Below are positions 5,447-6,462 of a stretch of 6,462 bases of DNA, in pieces; position 1 is the stretch's first letter; each line of letters begins with the position of its first letter. The DNA is from Candidatus Zhuqueibacterota bacterium RBG_16_48_16 (GTDB lineage: Bacteria; Zhuqueibacterota; Zhuqueibacteria; Residuimicrobiales; Sediminimicrobiaceae): assembly GCA_001771235.1 (NCBI GenBank), contig METF01000108.1, positions 1-6,462 of the forward strand, in the 5' to 3' direction. Position numbers and translations under genes: made by a program. A model generated the notes under the pieces. That model worked only from the letters and a program-made list of their open reading frames with translations. It ran no database searches and had not been told where the DNA came from.

Positions 5447-6409
5447 TCAGGGTAAAAAGCCTAATGTAAAAACAACAGCGCGGTCGTCATAATCGTTGAA
5501 GGTTACGCAATAGGCCAGATTCACTATGATCTGAAAAGAGTAGGTTCGAAATAACTTAATGCCCGAATTGAGGGTCAGCTCAATGCCATCGCCCTTTTTT
5601 TCCTCTTCCCGATAATATCCATTTTCGTAATAAGTGTCATAGCCATAAGAATGGGCCACCCAGTGAAATCCCAAAGCCCCGCCGATGTAGGGACAAATAT
5701 CATTTGTTGTGGTGAGGTAGGAGGTGTAAACATTCATGGCAAAACCTTTTCGCAGCGCAAGCTGCATGCCGACGTCATAATGATCAAATTCAGCAACCAG
5801 CCGGAGATCACCGGTGAATGACCGCTCTACTTCATCATAGCCTTTTTGTGGATAAAGATAGCCGAAGGAAATCCCGGCATACTGGAAGGCTCCTCTTCGC
5901 AGCGGCTTTTTCGCCTCATCCTGCACGATATCTCCCACCTCGGCTGTTTTTTTGACAGGCACATTTTTGACAATGCTTTTTGCGACCCGTTTCATGACAT
6001 TGTCCAAATCCTCCACCACAGAGGCGGTCAATTTGTCGATCAGCAACTCCTTTTTCGCCGCAACATCGACCAGGATATATTGTACGATTACTTTTTCGCC
6101 CAGCGCCAGCAGTTGACCGGTGACCACAAGATCGGCATTCAGCTTTTCCCCAACAGCCAGAGCGCAGTTCATGTCGTTGCAGTATTCGATGTCCATGGCA
6201 TCTATGATTGTTTTTTCTGAGATCAGATCCATACTTCCCAGCCGGCTGATCTCAAGCCGCAATAATGACTCCGCACTTTGAGCCGTCACCTCCTCAACGC
6301 CCACCGGCTGAAATGGCAAAATAGCCAATCTCTGTTGCTTATCCTGACCAAACGCCGAACAAACTACGACAAACGGCATAAACAGGTAAAAGAGTCTGTG
6401 ATGTAACAT
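5447..6409 (-). CDS. Secreted CsgG/TolB-like domain protein with probable C-terminal outer-membrane barrel
   Basis: The product is 320 residues from the ATG at 6409. Residues 1-22 form a signal peptide (MLHHR, a hydrophobic run, then a CSAFGQ cleavage region). The Cys lacks a convincing lipobox setting, so I do not call a lipoprotein. Residues about 27-150 resemble the alpha/beta domain of CsgG/TolB-N/FlgO-type proteins: RLAILPFQ strand, a helix, LISEKTIIDAM, a C-x4-C pair (C77, C82) in EYCNDMNCALAVGEKL, then ADLVVTGQLL and a strand describing the protein's own 'value'. After a Lys-rich linker (about 150-175), the rest is rich in alternating aromatic and small residues and ends in VVFTLGFLP, like the last strand of a small beta-barrel. 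I count about seven or eight possible strands. Function is unknown; an envelope-assembly or sensing role is only a guess. It is convergent with the sugar genes and probably unrelated to them. Confidence 0.8.
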   Translation of the reverse strand: MLHHRLFYLFMPFVVVCSAFGQDKQQRLAILPFQPVGVEEVTAQSAESLLRLEISRLGSMDLISEKTIIDAMDIEYCNDMNCALAVGEKLNADLVVTGQLLALGEKVIVQYILVDVAAKKELLIDKLTASVVEDLDNVMKRVAKSIVKNVPVKKTAEVGDIVQDEAKKPLRRGAFQYAGISFGYLYPQKGYDEVERSFTGDLRLVAEFDHYDVGMQLALRKGFAMNVYTSYLTTTNDICPYIGGALGFHWVAHSYGYDTYYENGYYREEEKKGDGIELTLNSGIKLFRTYSFQIIVNLAYCVTFNDYDDRAVVFTLGFLP

Positions 6410-6417
6410 GTTCTTTT

Positions 6418-6421
6418 CCTC
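6418..6421 (-). promoter_or_regulatory. Shine-Dalgarno that fixes the minus-strand gene start
   Basis: On the minus strand GAGG (within GAGGAAAAG) lies eight bases before the ATG at 6409, which opens directly into a signal peptide. The longer frame back to 6445 would need a TTG start and would place 12 charged or polar residues before the signal sequence, so it is disfavoured. Confidence 0.65.
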
Positions 6422-6462
6422 GATCAAGTTTTGACGACTTTCCAAATGGCCTAATCCATTAT

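Noticed and set aside
5846..6220. Plus-strand open frame of 124 codons
   Set aside because: Antisense to the CsgG/TolB-like gene, with no start signal or recognisable domain.

Overview
The window reads as ordinary bacterial DNA of roughly balanced GC from a Gram-negative, probably of the FCB group (Calditrichota/KSB1/Ignavibacteria-like). The clues are a C-terminal tail of the type IX secretion / FlgD-like kind on the first, truncated gene, a secreted glycoside hydrolase, a CsgG/TolB-like outer-membrane protein, and intergenic foldback repeats of a kind I recall from such genomes. The taxonomic call is inference.

Layout. Bases 1-161 are the last 52 codons of a secreted protein, closed by a strong intrinsic terminator (212-244). 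Three plus-strand genes follow. A URO-D superfamily protein of the MtaA/CmuA methyltransferase type lies at 421-1452. A family GH67 alpha-glucuronidase with a signal peptide lies at 1763-3883. A ManD-type D-mannonate dehydratase of the enolase superfamily lies at 4162-5370. A short convergent gap with a weak hairpin (5375-5423) separates them from a minus-strand gene (5447-6409), a secreted protein with a CsgG/TolB-like N-terminal domain and a probable C-terminal beta-barrel.

The two gaps between the three plus-strand genes are long (310 and 278 bp), and each is largely filled by a nested inverted repeat. The first (1503-1735) has at least three pairs of arms and supplies a competing Shine-Dalgarno sequence and ATG upstream of the real alpha-glucuronidase start. 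The second (3965-4115) has arms built from degenerate CACAAAG/CTTTGTG heptamers.

How the genes may work together. GH67 enzymes release 4-O-methyl-D-glucuronate (MeGlcA) or glucuronate from the non-reducing end of xylan-derived aldouronic acids, here probably in the periplasm. After import, isomerisation and reduction (genes not in the window) would give D-mannonate, which ManD dehydrates to 2-keto-3-deoxy-D-gluconate. The methyl group must be lost somewhere before or during this route. The neighbouring URO-D/MtaA-like protein has a modified zinc-site motif (H239-x-D241...C319) and is a plausible candidate for that O-demethylation. This is the most interesting hypothesis in the window and is inference from context only.
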